Assembly (NCBI RefSeq): GCF_900116115.1
Contig: NZ_FOZP01000001.1
Location: 140,071 to 204,070, forward strand
Direction of reading: 5' to 3'
Source of the DNA: Lutibacter maritimus
GTDB lineage: Bacteria; Bacteroidota; Bacteroidia; Flavobacteriales; Flavobacteriaceae
Length of the DNA stretch: 64,000 nt
A program made the position numbers and the translations under genes. Positions 27,511-35,945 of this stretch are shown here, piece by piece. The notes below the pieces were generated by a model that saw nothing but the letters and a program-made list of their open reading frames with translations, made no database searches and was not told the DNA's origin. Position 1 is the first letter of the stretch; each line of letters opens with the position of its first letter.

Positions 27511-30300
27511 TTAAATGTTGGTTAATTTTTCCGCTAAAAATGGCGCAGTAAATGAGTCTTTACATTTTATTAATTCTTCAGGAGTTCCCTGAAATAGTAA
27601 ATGCCCACCGTTTTTACCACCTTCTTTGCCTAAATCAATAATATAATCGGCACATTTTATTAAATCAATATTATGTTCAATTACAATGATAGAATGTCCA
27701 TTATTTATTAAAGCATTAAAAGATTTTAGTAATTTTTTTATGTCATGAAAATGAAGTCCGGTTGTTGGTTCATCAAAAATAAAAAGCGATTTACTTTGTC
27801 TGCTGCCTTTTACTAAAAAGGATGCTAATTTAATACGTTGCGCTTCACCACCAGAAAGGGTAGAAGAAGATTGTCCTAAGGTAACATACCCTAAACCTAC
27901 ATCTTGCAAAGGTTTTAATTTTTTTACAATTTTAGTTTCTTTGTGTAAGGCAAAAAATGAAATGGCATCATCAATGGTGCTGTTTAAAACATCATTAATT
28001 GATTTCCCTTGAAATTTAACGGCTAGTATTTCTTTTTTAAAACGTTCTCCTTTACAAGCTTCACATTCTAAATGTACATCAGCCATAAATTGCATTTCAA
28101 TAGTAACTTCACCTTCACCTTTGCAAACTTCGCAACGTCCACCTTCTACATTAAATGAAAAATGTTTTGGTTGGTAATTTCTAATTTTAGACAGTTTTTC
28201 TGATGCAAATAGTGTTCTAATATCATCATACGCTTTTATGTAGGTTACAGGGTTTGATCTGCTGGATCTACCAATTGGATTTTGGTTGATAAACTCTATA
28301 TGTTCAATATGTTTAATATCACCTTTAATTTCGGTAAACTGTCCAACTTTTTCTCCGTAGTCTCCAATTAATTTTTGAATTGCAGGATATAATATTTTAC
28401 TTACCAATGTACTTTTACCACTACCTGAAACGCCGGTTACAACAGTTAAACTGTTTAAAGGAAAAGTAATATTTATATTTTTTAAATTATTTTCTCGTGC
28501 ACCTATAACTTCTACTTTATATTTTGTTGGTCTACGTTTTTTAGGCACTTCAATTTGCAAGCTGTTGTTTAAATATTGTGCAGTTAAGGAATTGGATTTT
28601 AAAATTTCATTAAAATTTCCTTCAGCAACAACTTCACCACCAAAGGTACCTGCTTCAGGACCAATATCTATAATCATATCGGCAGCTTTCATAATATCTT
28701 CATCGTGTTCAACAACAATTACAGTATTGCCTAAATCACGTAAATTTTTTAAAACGTCAATCAATCGTTCGGTATCTTTTGGATGTAAACCAATACTTGG
28801 TTCATCTAAAATATACATAGAACCTACTAAGCTGCTGCCTAATGAAGTTGCTAAGTTTATACGCTGACTTTCACCACCTGATAAACTGTTTGAAGTTCTG
28901 TTTAAGGTTAAATAGTTTAAACCAACGTTGTTTAAAAATTGCAACCTATTATTTATTTCAACCAATAATCGTTTGGCAATTTTTTGTTCAAATTCTTCTA
29001 ATTGTATATTTTTAAAAAATTCAATTAATTCATTAATAGGTAAATCAACTAAATCGCTAATGTTTTTGTTGTTTATTTTAACATTATTAGCTTCTTTTCG
29101 CAATCTTTTACCATTACATTCTGAGCATTTTGTTTTACCTCTGTAGCGAGAAAGCATTACCCTATATTGAATTTTGTAACTATTTTCTTCTAAAAATTTA
29201 AAAAAACTATGCAATCCGTTAAATGATGCATTCCCGTTCCAAATTAATTGCTTTTGTTCATTGGTTAGCTCAAACCAAGGTTTATGAATGGGAATATTAA
29301 ATTTATAAGCACTATTAATTAAATTGTTTTTATATTCTGAAAACGAATCGGATTTCCAAGGTAAAATGGCATCTTCAAAAATTGAAAGTGAGGTGTTTGG
29401 AATTACCAAATCTTCATCAACACCAATTACATTTCCGTAACCTTCGCAACTAGGGCAAGCGCCATACGGATTATTAAAACTGAATAAATGGGTGTTTGGT
29501 TCTAAAAATTGAATGCCGTCTAGTTCAAATTTATTATTAAATAATGTTTGATGCGTTGTTTGTATATTTTCAATAATACATTCGCCTTTTCCTTCAAAAA
29601 ATGCAGTTTGAATGGCATCACCTAATCTGTTATAAAAATCTTCATCATCTTTTACAATTATTCTATCAATAACCAATAAAAAATCGTGTTCAATTTCAGT
29701 AGTTATATCTTCAATTCTAACTATATCGTTTTTATATTGTATTCTGGAATAACCTTGTTGTGCTAATATTTTTAATGTTTGAAGCACATTTCTATCCGAT
29801 GGGATATGAACAGGCGATAGCAATAGTAATTTAGTATCTAACGGTGTTTTTTTAATAAATTCAATTACATCGGTAACTGTATGTTTTTTTACTTCTAAGT
29901 TAGAAATAGGAGAGTAGGTTTTACCAATTCTGGCAAATAATAATTTTAAATAATCATAAATTTCTGTTGATGTACCAACGGTTGAACGCGGATTGGTTGA
30001 ATTTACTTTTTGTTCAATAGCAATTGCAGGTGCAATTCCTTTAATATACTCTACTTTAGGTTTGTTTAAACGTCCTAAAAACTGACGTGCGTAGGATGAT
30101 AAACTTTCTACATAACGGCGTTGCCCTTCAGCAAAAAGTGTATCAAAAGCTAAACTGGATTTTCCAGAACCAGAAAGTCCTGTAATTACAACTAACTTAT
30201 TTCTAGGAATTGCAACATCAATATTTTTTAAATTATGCAAACTTGCTCCTTTAATAAGTATGTTTTCTTTTGGATTTAGTTCTGAAATATTTTGAGTCAT
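27511..30300 (-). CDS. uvrA: Excinuclease ABC subunit A
   Basis: 929 residues, full length. Two ABC modules are visible: Walker A GLSGSGKSSLAFDT (about 40-53) and GVSGSGKSTLV (about 640), with signatures LSGGESQRINLA and LSGGEAQRIKLA. Zinc-finger cysteines occur as CPSCEGYG, CSECNGKR and CEVCKGEG...CEACKGER. UvrA with UvrB scans DNA for bulky damage at the start of nucleotide-excision repair. No clear -7 element is seen upstream. Confidence 0.97.
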   Translation of the reverse strand: MTQNISELNPKENILIKGASLHNLKNIDVAIPRNKLVVITGLSGSGKSSLAFDTLFAEGQRRYVESLSSYARQFLGRLNKPKVEYIKGIAPAIAIEQKVNSTNPRSTVGTSTEIYDYLKLLFARIGKTYSPISNLEVKKHTVTDVIEFIKKTPLDTKLLLLSPVHIPSDRNVLQTLKILAQQGYSRIQYKNDIVRIEDITTEIEHDFLLVIDRIIVKDDEDFYNRLGDAIQTAFFEGKGECIIENIQTTHQTLFNNKFELDGIQFLEPNTHLFSFNNPYGACPSCEGYGNVIGVDEDLVIPNTSLSIFEDAILPWKSDSFSEYKNNLINSAYKFNIPIHKPWFELTNEQKQLIWNGNASFNGLHSFFKFLEENSYKIQYRVMLSRYRGKTKCSECNGKRLRKEANNVKINNKNISDLVDLPINELIEFFKNIQLEEFEQKIAKRLLVEINNRLQFLNNVGLNYLTLNRTSNSLSGGESQRINLATSLGSSLVGSMYILDEPSIGLHPKDTERLIDVLKNLRDLGNTVIVVEHDEDIMKAADMIIDIGPEAGTFGGEVVAEGNFNEILKSNSLTAQYLNNSLQIEVPKKRRPTKYKVEVIGARENNLKNINITFPLNSLTVVTGVSGSGKSTLVSKILYPAIQKLIGDYGEKVGQFTEIKGDIKHIEHIEFINQNPIGRSSRSNPVTYIKAYDDIRTLFASEKLSKIRNYQPKHFSFNVEGGRCEVCKGEGEVTIEMQFMADVHLECEACKGERFKKEILAVKFQGKSINDVLNSTIDDAISFFALHKETKIVKKLKPLQDVGLGYVTLGQSSSTLSGGEAQRIKLASFLVKGSRQSKSLFIFDEPTTGLHFHDIKKLLKSFNALINNGHSIIVIEHNIDLIKCADYIIDLGKEGGKNGGHLLFQGTPEELIKCKDSFTAPFLAEKLTNI

Positions 30301-30571
30301 TGGTTATTTAAAAATATACGTTTTTATAATCGTTACAAATTTATAGAATTAATTACAGTATATACTATGTTTAAGTTTTAGGAGTACTAAAAAATTACAA
30401 AATGGTTTATTGTGCTAAAAATTAAAAAGTTAGATTTAAAATTTGCTATTTATAAAAATAAAACCCATATTTACACATTCATTTAAAACATAAAACGCCT
30501 ATACAACACTTTTACTTTTTATAAATTTTAAGAAATACAAATTATTAATCCCATAAAAATGTATTTAAGTT

Positions 30572-31159
30572 ATGGAAAGTACACTTATAAGTGATAGCGT
30601 TTTAGTATGCAATTATATTAACGGAAATGAGAAATCTTTAGAGGTTTTAATTTTACGACACAAACAACGAATTTTTAGTTTTATATTATCCAAAGTTTTA
30701 GACAGAGACTTGGCGGAAGATATCTTTCAAGATACTTTTATAAAAGTAATAAACACCTTAAAAAGAGGTGCTTATAATGAAGAAGGTAAATTTTTACCTT
30801 GGGTAATGCGTATTGCACACAATTTAATTATTGACCATTTTCGTCGTCAAAAAAGAATACCTACATTTAAAAATACCGACGAGTTTGATATTTTTTCAGT
30901 AATTAGTGATGATGTTTTAAATATAGAAAAGCAACTAATAAAAAATCAAATTTTAGAAGACGTAGCCAGTTTAGTTGAAGAATTACCAGATGACCAAAAA
31001 GAAGTATTGGTAATGCGCTTATTTAAAGATATGAGTTTTAAAGAAATTGCTGAAAATACAGATGTAAGTATTAATACAGCTCTAGGTAGAATGCGCTACG
31101 CTTTAATAAATTTAAGAAAATTAATAGAGAAACATCAAATTGTTTTGGTAAACTCATAA
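30572..31159 (+). CDS. RNA polymerase sigma factor (sigma-70 family, ECF-like)
   Basis: 195 residues. Region 2 (about 25-95) contains DRDLAEDIFQDTFIKVINTLKRG and KFLPWVMRIAHNLIIDHFRRQKR; region 4 (about 130-185) contains LPDDQKEVLVMRLFKDMSFKEIAENTDVSINTALGRMRYAL. There is no adjacent anti-sigma gene. Instead a conserved-looking 45-codon frame lies 44 bp downstream, followed by a terminator. Homologues with this layout are widespread in flavobacteria, where the sigma factor appears to be a housekeeping-linked accessory; the regulon is unknown. Confidence 0.92.
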   Translation: MESTLISDSVLVCNYINGNEKSLEVLILRHKQRIFSFILSKVLDRDLAEDIFQDTFIKVINTLKRGAYNEEGKFLPWVMRIAHNLIIDHFRRQKRIPTFKNTDEFDIFSVISDDVLNIEKQLIKNQILEDVASLVEELPDDQKEVLVMRLFKDMSFKEIAENTDVSINTALGRMRYALINLRKLIEKHQIVLVNS

Positions 31160-31203
31160 TAAACAAAAAGTTTTGTCGTTATTACTGTATAAACCAGTAC
31201 TGT

Positions 31204-31341
31204 ATGATGAAACTTTACACTCAAAAGTCTTCTATGAAGAAGCAACCTAGACCTGAAACAATTCAATATTTAATCAATTACTCAAAGCAGTTACGAGTAA
31301 TTAAAACCAACAAAAACTATATTGAATTAAATTTGAATTAA
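31204..31341 (+). CDS. 45-residue small basic protein behind the sigma factor
   Basis: The frame reads MMKLYTQKSSMKKQPRPETI, continues QYLINYSKQLRVIKTN and ends KNYIELNLN. It is hydrophilic and basic, without membrane segments. I recall similar short proteins (P-x-x-E-T-I-x-x-L-L-N-Y-S-K-x-L pattern) behind sigma factors in other flavobacteria, which argues for a real gene. The spacing (44 bp after the sigma stop) and the terminator 11 bp after its own stop place it in the same transcript. A role with the sigma factor is inference only. Confidence 0.65.
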   Translation: MMKLYTQKSSMKKQPRPETIQYLINYSKQLRVIKTNKNYIELNLN

Positions 31342-31351
31342 TGTTCTTTTT

Positions 31352-31385
31352 AAACCCATTTTTTTAAAAAATGGGTTTTTTTGTG
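31352..31385 (+). terminator. Intrinsic terminator of the sigma-factor transcript
   Basis: The stem AAACCCATTTTTT/AAAAAATGGGTTT with a following T-run starts 11 nt after the 45-codon gene. Confidence 0.8.
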
Positions 31386-31410
31386 CTTTTAAAAATGAAG
31401 TAAAATATTT

Positions 31411-31526
31411 ATACTAATAAAATTTTTATTTATTAGAATAAGTTCATGAAAAGATACTAATAAAGTTAGAAGTTTATTAGTATAAATTGATTGTATTATT
31501 AGTATAAAATTTAATTTTATACTAAT
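31411..31526. repeat. Three consecutive related inverted repeats
   Basis: Six half-sites of ATACTAATAAA/TTTATTAGTAT type form three hairpins. The first is 31411-31439 with one mismatch, the second 31454-31483 is a perfect 11-bp arm pair with an 8-nt loop, and the third 31498-31526 is a perfect 12-bp arm pair with a 5-nt loop. They lie between the terminator of the sigma transcript and that of lipA, so they are not in an obvious promoter position. Confidence 0.8.
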
Positions 31527-31547
31527 GAATTTTAAAGGTTATAAAAT

Positions 31548-31580
31548 AAAATACCGAACGCTAACAGGGTTCGGTATTTT
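31548..31580. terminator. Terminator of lipA (bidirectional)
   Basis: A perfect 12-bp stem AAAATACCGAAC/GTTCGGTATTTT with a 9-nt loop lies 36 bp beyond the lipA stop on the minus strand. Confidence 0.8.
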
Positions 31581-31616
31581 ATTAAAAATAGTTCAGGTTT
31601 AATAATATCTGCTTTT

Positions 31617-32489
31617 TTACACCAAATGTCGTTGTGCTTTGTATGATGAACGTACTAAAGCGCCACTTTCAACGTATTTAAAGCCCATTTTTTCACCAAT
31701 TTCTTTGTACTTGGCAAATTGCTCAGGTGTAATAAATTCTTGAACAGGTAAATGTTTTTTACTTGGTTGTAAATACTGACCAATGGTTAAAATATCAACC
31801 TTGGCATTGGCTAAATCTTGCATCGTTTCAATAACTTCTGCTTCAGTTTCGCCCAAGCCAAGCATAATGCCAGATTTTGTTCTGCGTTGCCCTTGGTCTT
31901 TCATATATTTTAATACTTCTAAACTTCTATCATATTTAGCTTGTATACGCACTTCACGTGTTAAACGTCTTACGGTTTCTAAATTATGAGAAATTACTTC
32001 AGGAGCAACGGCTAATATTCTATCAATATTGGTGGTGTTTCCTTGAAAATCTGGAATTAAAGTTTCTAAAGTTGTTGTTGGATTTGCGCGTCTAATGGCA
32101 TTAATGGTTTCTGCCCAAATTATGGAACCGCCATCTTTAATATCATCTCTATCAACCGATGTTATAACAGCGTGTTTAATATTCATTAATTTAATGGAAC
32201 GCGCTACTTTTTCTGGCTCTTCCCAATCAACATTTTCTGGTCTTCCGGTTTTTACACCACAAAAACCACAAGAGCGTGTGCAAATATTTCCTAATATCAT
32301 AAAGGTTGCTGTTCCTTCTGTCCAACATTCTCCCATATTAGGGCAACTTCCACTGGTACAAATAGTGTTTAGTTTATATTTATCTACAACACCTCTAAGT
32401 TCTGTATATTTTTTACCAACGGGTAATTTAACACGTAACCATTTTGGTTTGTGAATTGTATTTGGTGATTCTATAGTTTCTTTAGTCAT
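31617..32489 (-). CDS. lipA: Lipoyl synthase
   Basis: 290 residues from ATG 32489. An upstream in-frame start would run through a -7 promoter element at 32508-32515 and is rejected. The auxiliary cluster cysteines are C44, C49 and C55 ([12 protein letters not shown]), and the radical-SAM cluster is C70-x3-C74-x2-C77 (CTRSCGFC). The C-terminal RSSYKAQ motif supplies the serine ligand. LipA inserts two sulfurs into octanoyl groups on lipoyl domains of 2-oxoacid dehydrogenases and the glycine cleavage system. It has its own promoter and terminator. Confidence 0.97.
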   Translation of the reverse strand: MTKETIESPNTIHKPKWLRVKLPVGKKYTELRGVVDKYKLNTICTSGSCPNMGECWTEGTATFMILGNICTRSCGFCGVKTGRPENVDWEEPEKVARSIKLMNIKHAVITSVDRDDIKDGGSIIWAETINAIRRANPTTTLETLIPDFQGNTTNIDRILAVAPEVISHNLETVRRLTREVRIQAKYDRSLEVLKYMKDQGQRRTKSGIMLGLGETEAEVIETMQDLANAKVDILTIGQYLQPSKKHLPVQEFITPEQFAKYKEIGEKMGFKYVESGALVRSSYKAQRHLV

Positions 32490-32507
32490 TATAGTAATAA
32501 TTGACTG

Positions 32508-32515
32508 CAAAAATA
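32508..32515 (-). promoter_or_regulatory. -7 promoter element TAttTTTG for lipA
   Basis: The consensus match on the minus strand lies 18 bp before the lipA ATG, just before the end of the upstream transporter gene. Confidence 0.6.
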
Positions 32516-32523
32516 CAAAGAAT

Positions 32524-33753
32524 TTATAAACTTGAAAGATACCAACCGCTAAAACCAATTAAAAAAACAATACCAATGTAGCTTAGCACTTTAAATTGCA
32601 GCGTTGGTCTCCAGGCTTGCGGTGTGTTTTTACCTGAAATTAAAATAAAATTGATGATGGCAAAAAAAGGCGCTGTTAAAAAAGATAACACGGTAGCAAT
32701 TTTAATTAAAACACCCATTTCACTCATAAAAAATAACAAAATAGCAATGGTTCCTATGGCTAAAAAACTAATCCAAAACCAATAGGCATGTTTAAAATTT
32801 TTGTTTGAAAGTAATTCTAGTGTTTTAGTCATTGCGCGTGGCGATGCATCTAAGGTTGTAATAGTGGTGCTAAACATAGTTGTAAATGCTGCAGCAGCAA
32901 TAAAAATATACATTCCATCACCTAAAGTTTTAGTGTATAAATTTATTAACTGTTGCGAAAAAACAACGGCGCTATTGCTAAAGGTTTCATTTGTGTGGTA
33001 CATAACTAATGCACCTAATGCCACAAAGAAAATACCAATAATTAAAGCTCCAATAAAACCTATATTGAAATCGAAAATAGCTTGTTGAGTATTAAATTCA
33101 CAGCTTTTATCTTTTTGTTTTTCAATAGCCCATAGCGATTGCCAAATAGAAACATCTAGCGGTGCAGGCATCCATCCTAAAAAAGCAATTAAAAAACCAA
33201 CTTCTATTGTTCCTTTGGGTAAAATTTGCGCGTAGTTAATGGTGGTTTCTGAGTTGATACTGGCTACAATTAAGGCAATGATAGTACTAATAGTTAGGGT
33301 GATAATGATTAATTTCATTAAATTATCTAAAAGTTTATATTTTCCAATCACTAATAGGATGAAACAAATAAAAGTGATAATCACACTCCAAATAACGGGA
33401 TTTGTAGTGATTCCAAATAAATTAGCAGCTAACCCAGCAGTAACTATAGTTACAGCAGCCTGAATGGTAAACATGGTAGCTAAATTTAAAATAAAATAGG
33501 CGAGTAGTACACCGTTGCCTAATTTTTTATAGCCATCTAATAAACTTTCTCCAGTAGCAGTGGCATACCGTGGGCCTATTTGAAAAAAAGGATATTTTAC
33601 AATATGAATTAACACCAAAGCCCATATTAATCCAAAGCCAAAATCAGCGCCAGCTCGGGTAGATTGTACTAAATGTGAAACACCAATAGCAGCACCTGCA
33701 AACAATAAACCAGGACCCAGTTTATGAAGCCAATGTGTGCGTTTTGCAATCAA
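32524..33753 (-). CDS. Nramp-family-like membrane transporter, divergent
   Basis: 409 residues, about 11 membrane segments. The N-terminus [25 protein letters not shown] aligns with Nramp segment 1, but the metal-binding DPGN motif is replaced by GVSH. In segment 6 the MPH motif reads MPAP. Those residues bind Mn/Fe in known Nramp transporters, so this subgroup probably moves a different substrate. The start is TTG, overlapping the sigma-factor stop (TTGA); no ATG fits. Coupling to an ECF sigma gene suggests regulation by that factor or merely shared transcription. Confidence 0.85.
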   Translation of the reverse strand: MIAKRTHWLHKLGPGLLFAGAAIGVSHLVQSTRAGADFGFGLIWALVLIHIVKYPFFQIGPRYATATGESLLDGYKKLGNGVLLAYFILNLATMFTIQAAVTIVTAGLAANLFGITTNPVIWSVIITFICFILLVIGKYKLLDNLMKLIIITLTISTIIALIVASINSETTINYAQILPKGTIEVGFLIAFLGWMPAPLDVSIWQSLWAIEKQKDKSCEFNTQQAIFDFNIGFIGALIIGIFFVALGALVMYHTNETFSNSAVVFSQQLINLYTKTLGDGMYIFIAAAAFTTMFSTTITTLDASPRAMTKTLELLSNKNFKHAYWFWISFLAIGTIAILLFFMSEMGVLIKIATVLSFLTAPFFAIINFILISGKNTPQAWRPTLQFKVLSYIGIVFLIGFSGWYLSSL

Positions 33754-34316
33754 TTGTCAGAAGGATTTTGAATAATTTCAGCCAATAATTTTTTGGCGCG
33801 TAATAATTTTACTTTTATGTTACTCATTGGTTCGTTCAATTTTTCGGCCATTTCTTTGTAACTCATTTCTCTAAAATAACGCAAATTAATAATTTCTTGA
33901 TGATGAGGTTTTAACTGTTTTAAATAATGCAGTAATTGTGCTAAATTTTGATCTATAATTAATTGATCTTCGGCAGAAGGTGTTTCATCAAAAATTTTAT
34001 AGGCTTCAGATTCTTTTTTATTGATTGAAATTGTATTGGTACGTTCTTTTCGTAAATGATCAATAAAAATATTTTTTGAAATTGAAATTAACCAGGTTTT
34101 AAAATTGTACCGATTATTGTATAAATGAATTTTATCAAAAGCTTTAGAAAAAGTTTTAATGGTAATATCTTCAGCTTCATCTTCATCGCCAGTTTTTGAA
34201 AACTGAAAACGATACACATCACTCCAATACGTGTTTAATAATGTGTTAAAAGCCTTTTGATCGTCCTTTTTTGCTTTTTCAATTAAGTCGGCAATATCAA
34301 TATTTTTATTTACCAA
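33750..34316 (-). CDS. ECF-type RNA polymerase sigma factor
   Basis: 188 residues. Region 2 is DEDEAEDITIKTFSKAFDKIHLYNNRYNFKTWLISISKNIFIDHLRKER and region 4 is LKPHHQEIINLRYFREMSYKEMAEKLNEPMSNIKVKLLRAKKLL. The gene overlaps the glycosyltransferase upstream by 7 nt and the Nramp-like gene downstream by 4 nt, so the three are tightly coupled. There is no anti-sigma gene next to it. This GT-sigma-transporter order appears to be conserved in flavobacteria from memory, but its logic is unknown. Confidence 0.92.
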   Translation of the reverse strand: MVNKNIDIADLIEKAKKDDQKAFNTLLNTYWSDVYRFQFSKTGDEDEAEDITIKTFSKAFDKIHLYNNRYNFKTWLISISKNIFIDHLRKERTNTISINKKESEAYKIFDETPSAEDQLIIDQNLAQLLHYLKQLKPHHQEIINLRYFREMSYKEMAEKLNEPMSNIKVKLLRAKKLLAEIIQNPSDN

Positions 34317-35416
34317 TGGTGAGGTTTTGAAATCGTATTTTTTATAAAGATAAACAATTGTACGAATATCAAAAATATTTCAAGCAAAGGAGTTAAAATT
34401 ACCAAGTCATTTTCATTTAATTTTTTTGCCGAAAATCCAATTACCAAGTTTTGAATTAAAAAGCGTGTAAAAATTAAGGAAGCTACAATAATCCAGTTAA
34501 AAAGAAATGCTATTAAAACAATACTTAATAACCAAAATAATAGTTGTGAACTATAAAATAACCCTAATAAAAATTTATGAACTGGTTTGTAATGTGTTGC
34601 TGTTGACACATGTCTTCTTTTTTGAAGTATCCAGTTTTTAAAGGTTGTTTTTGGTTTAGATTCTGTAAAACTATTTGCTGAAAAACAGTTGGTTGTGTTA
34701 TTTTTTGTAGCAACTTGGTTGATAAATAAATCATCATCCCCCGATTTAATTTTAATATGATCGGCAAAACCGTTGACACTAAAAAATAAAGATTTGGTAT
34801 AGGCTAAATTACGACCAACACCCATATACGGACTTCCAATTTTTGCAAAAGAAAAATATTGAATGGCGGTTAAAAGTGTTTCAAACCGAATTAATTTATT
34901 AAGGAATGATTTTTTAACTTTTGTGTATGCTCCATAGCCTAAAACAATGTCTTTTTCAGAAAAATGTTGTGTCATTTCAGAAATCCAATGTTCAGAAACT
35001 GGTTTGCAATCGGCATCAGAAAACAATAAATGCTCGTTGGATGCAGCTTTTATACCTAAGGTTAAAGCATATTTTTTACTTCCCCAAAATTGTTCATTTT
35101 CTTTGACATCAACAATTTTAATTTTTGTAGGATATTGCTGATGAAATTCTTTCATTATTTCTAAAGTTTTATCTCTAGAGCGGTCGTTAATAAGTACTAA
35201 TTCAAAATTAGGATACGATTGGTTAATGAAATGAGGAAGATGTTTTTTTAAATTTTTAGCTTCGTTTTTAGCGCAAATAAGCACTGAAACAGGCTTATTA
35301 AATGCAGTGTTGGGTAATTTTCTTTTAGAAAAAGCAAATGCCCCAAAAATAAAAACATAAAAAATAAATTGAATACAAAATATTGCTATAAAAGCAATTA
35401 AAACGTATTCTAACAT
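34310..35416 (-). CDS. Membrane-anchored family 2 glycosyltransferase
   Basis: 368 residues. One N-terminal membrane segment (about 5-25) precedes the GT-A domain with VSVLICAKNEAKNLKKHLPHF (about 44-64), VLINDRSRDKT and FSDADCKPVSEHWI (the DxD site). QKRRHVSTATHY corresponds to the QxxRW-like acceptor motif, with H instead of W. Two or three membrane segments close the protein (about 285-360). The layout suits a processive or lipid-modifying glycosyltransferase at the inner membrane. It begins 2 bp after the small Cys-rich protein gene. Confidence 0.88.
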   Translation of the reverse strand: MLEYVLIAFIAIFCIQFIFYVFIFGAFAFSKRKLPNTAFNKPVSVLICAKNEAKNLKKHLPHFINQSYPNFELVLINDRSRDKTLEIMKEFHQQYPTKIKIVDVKENEQFWGSKKYALTLGIKAASNEHLLFSDADCKPVSEHWISEMTQHFSEKDIVLGYGAYTKVKKSFLNKLIRFETLLTAIQYFSFAKIGSPYMGVGRNLAYTKSLFFSVNGFADHIKIKSGDDDLFINQVATKNNTTNCFSANSFTESKPKTTFKNWILQKRRHVSTATHYKPVHKFLLGLFYSSQLLFWLLSIVLIAFLFNWIIVASLIFTRFLIQNLVIGFSAKKLNENDLVILTPLLEIFLIFVQLFIFIKNTISKPHHW

Positions 35417-35418
35417 TG

Positions 35419-35604
35419 TTATTTATTTTCGCAATTTTCTGGTAATTTACCACAGTACCCACAAGGTTCACCTTCTTTATTTAAATGCGGATTTTGACTT
35501 GCACACGTACCAGCAAATTTCCCATCTTTTTTTGCCCATAACTTAATGGCAATACCAATAACACCTAAACCTAATAATACAATAGTTATTAAAAATATTT
35601 TCAT
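35419..35604 (-). CDS. Small single-pass membrane protein with C-terminal cysteines
   Basis: 61 residues from ATG 35604. A longer reading from TTG 35625 is rejected because that TTG belongs to a -7 promoter element. One membrane segment (about 2-22) is followed by KLWAKKDGKFAGTCASQNP and GEPCGYCGKLPENCENK. The CxxC and flanking cysteines (four in all) suggest metal binding or disulfide formation outside or inside the membrane. Similar proteins are common in flavobacteria and are annotated only as membrane or secreted protein. It is the first gene of the transcript with the glycosyltransferase, sigma factor and transporter. Confidence 0.75.
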   Translation of the reverse strand: MKIFLITIVLLGLGVIGIAIKLWAKKDGKFAGTCASQNPHLNKEGEPCGYCGKLPENCENK

Positions 35605-35622
35605 GAGTGTAAAATTATGGTG

Positions 35623-35630
35623 CAAATATA
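35623..35630 (-). promoter_or_regulatory. -7 promoter element TAtaTTTG of the GT/sigma/transporter transcript
   Basis: A perfect consensus match on the minus strand lies 18 bp before the ATG at 35604; it also explains the spurious TTG start. Confidence 0.65.
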
Positions 35631-35894
35631 CTTATTTCTTAATGAAGGGTAAATACATTTATATTAAAAATTTCAATTATGAAATATGCAATACATTTTG
35701 TTAAATACCATCTAAAATATAGTTAAAATGTTAAATATTAGAAACTTTATTGGTTTTGTATTATAATATTTATTAAATTGCTATATGATTAGTGTTTAGG
35801 TTTTTAAAAAAATTCTTGTGGACTTTGCACCAACTAAAACTGGATAATTATTAAAATTGATTGAATTAATTAGACACTAATCATTTTAAACAAA
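35631..35894. other. Non-coding gap with a wide 11-bp inverted repeat
   Basis: No gene is seen. Perfect inverted arms ATGATTAGTGT (35785-35795) and ACACTAATCAT (35874-35884) enclose 78 nt that include a slightly less AT-rich stretch. It could be the remains of a small repeat element or a structured RNA; nothing decides between them. Confidence 0.4.
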
Positions 35895-35924
35895 AAAGAC
35901 TCGTCATTTAAATGACGAGTCTTT
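35895..35924 (-). terminator. Terminator of the EF-G-like gene
   Basis: A 30-bp perfect palindrome (half-site AAAGACTCGTCATTT) lies 21 bp beyond the stop, with A/T runs on both sides, so it can act in either direction. Confidence 0.8.
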
Positions 35925-35945
35925 GATTTTAGTAACTATTTTTTG

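Noticed and set aside
31411-31526. CRISPR array
   Set aside because: The half-sites are short, AT-rich and alternate in orientation without spacers of constant length; no cas gene is in the window.
31617-32558. Longer lipA reading starting at 32558
   Set aside because: The extra 23 residues run through the -7 promoter element at 32508-32515 and into the end of the transporter gene; the ATG at 32489 gives the usual LipA N-terminus.
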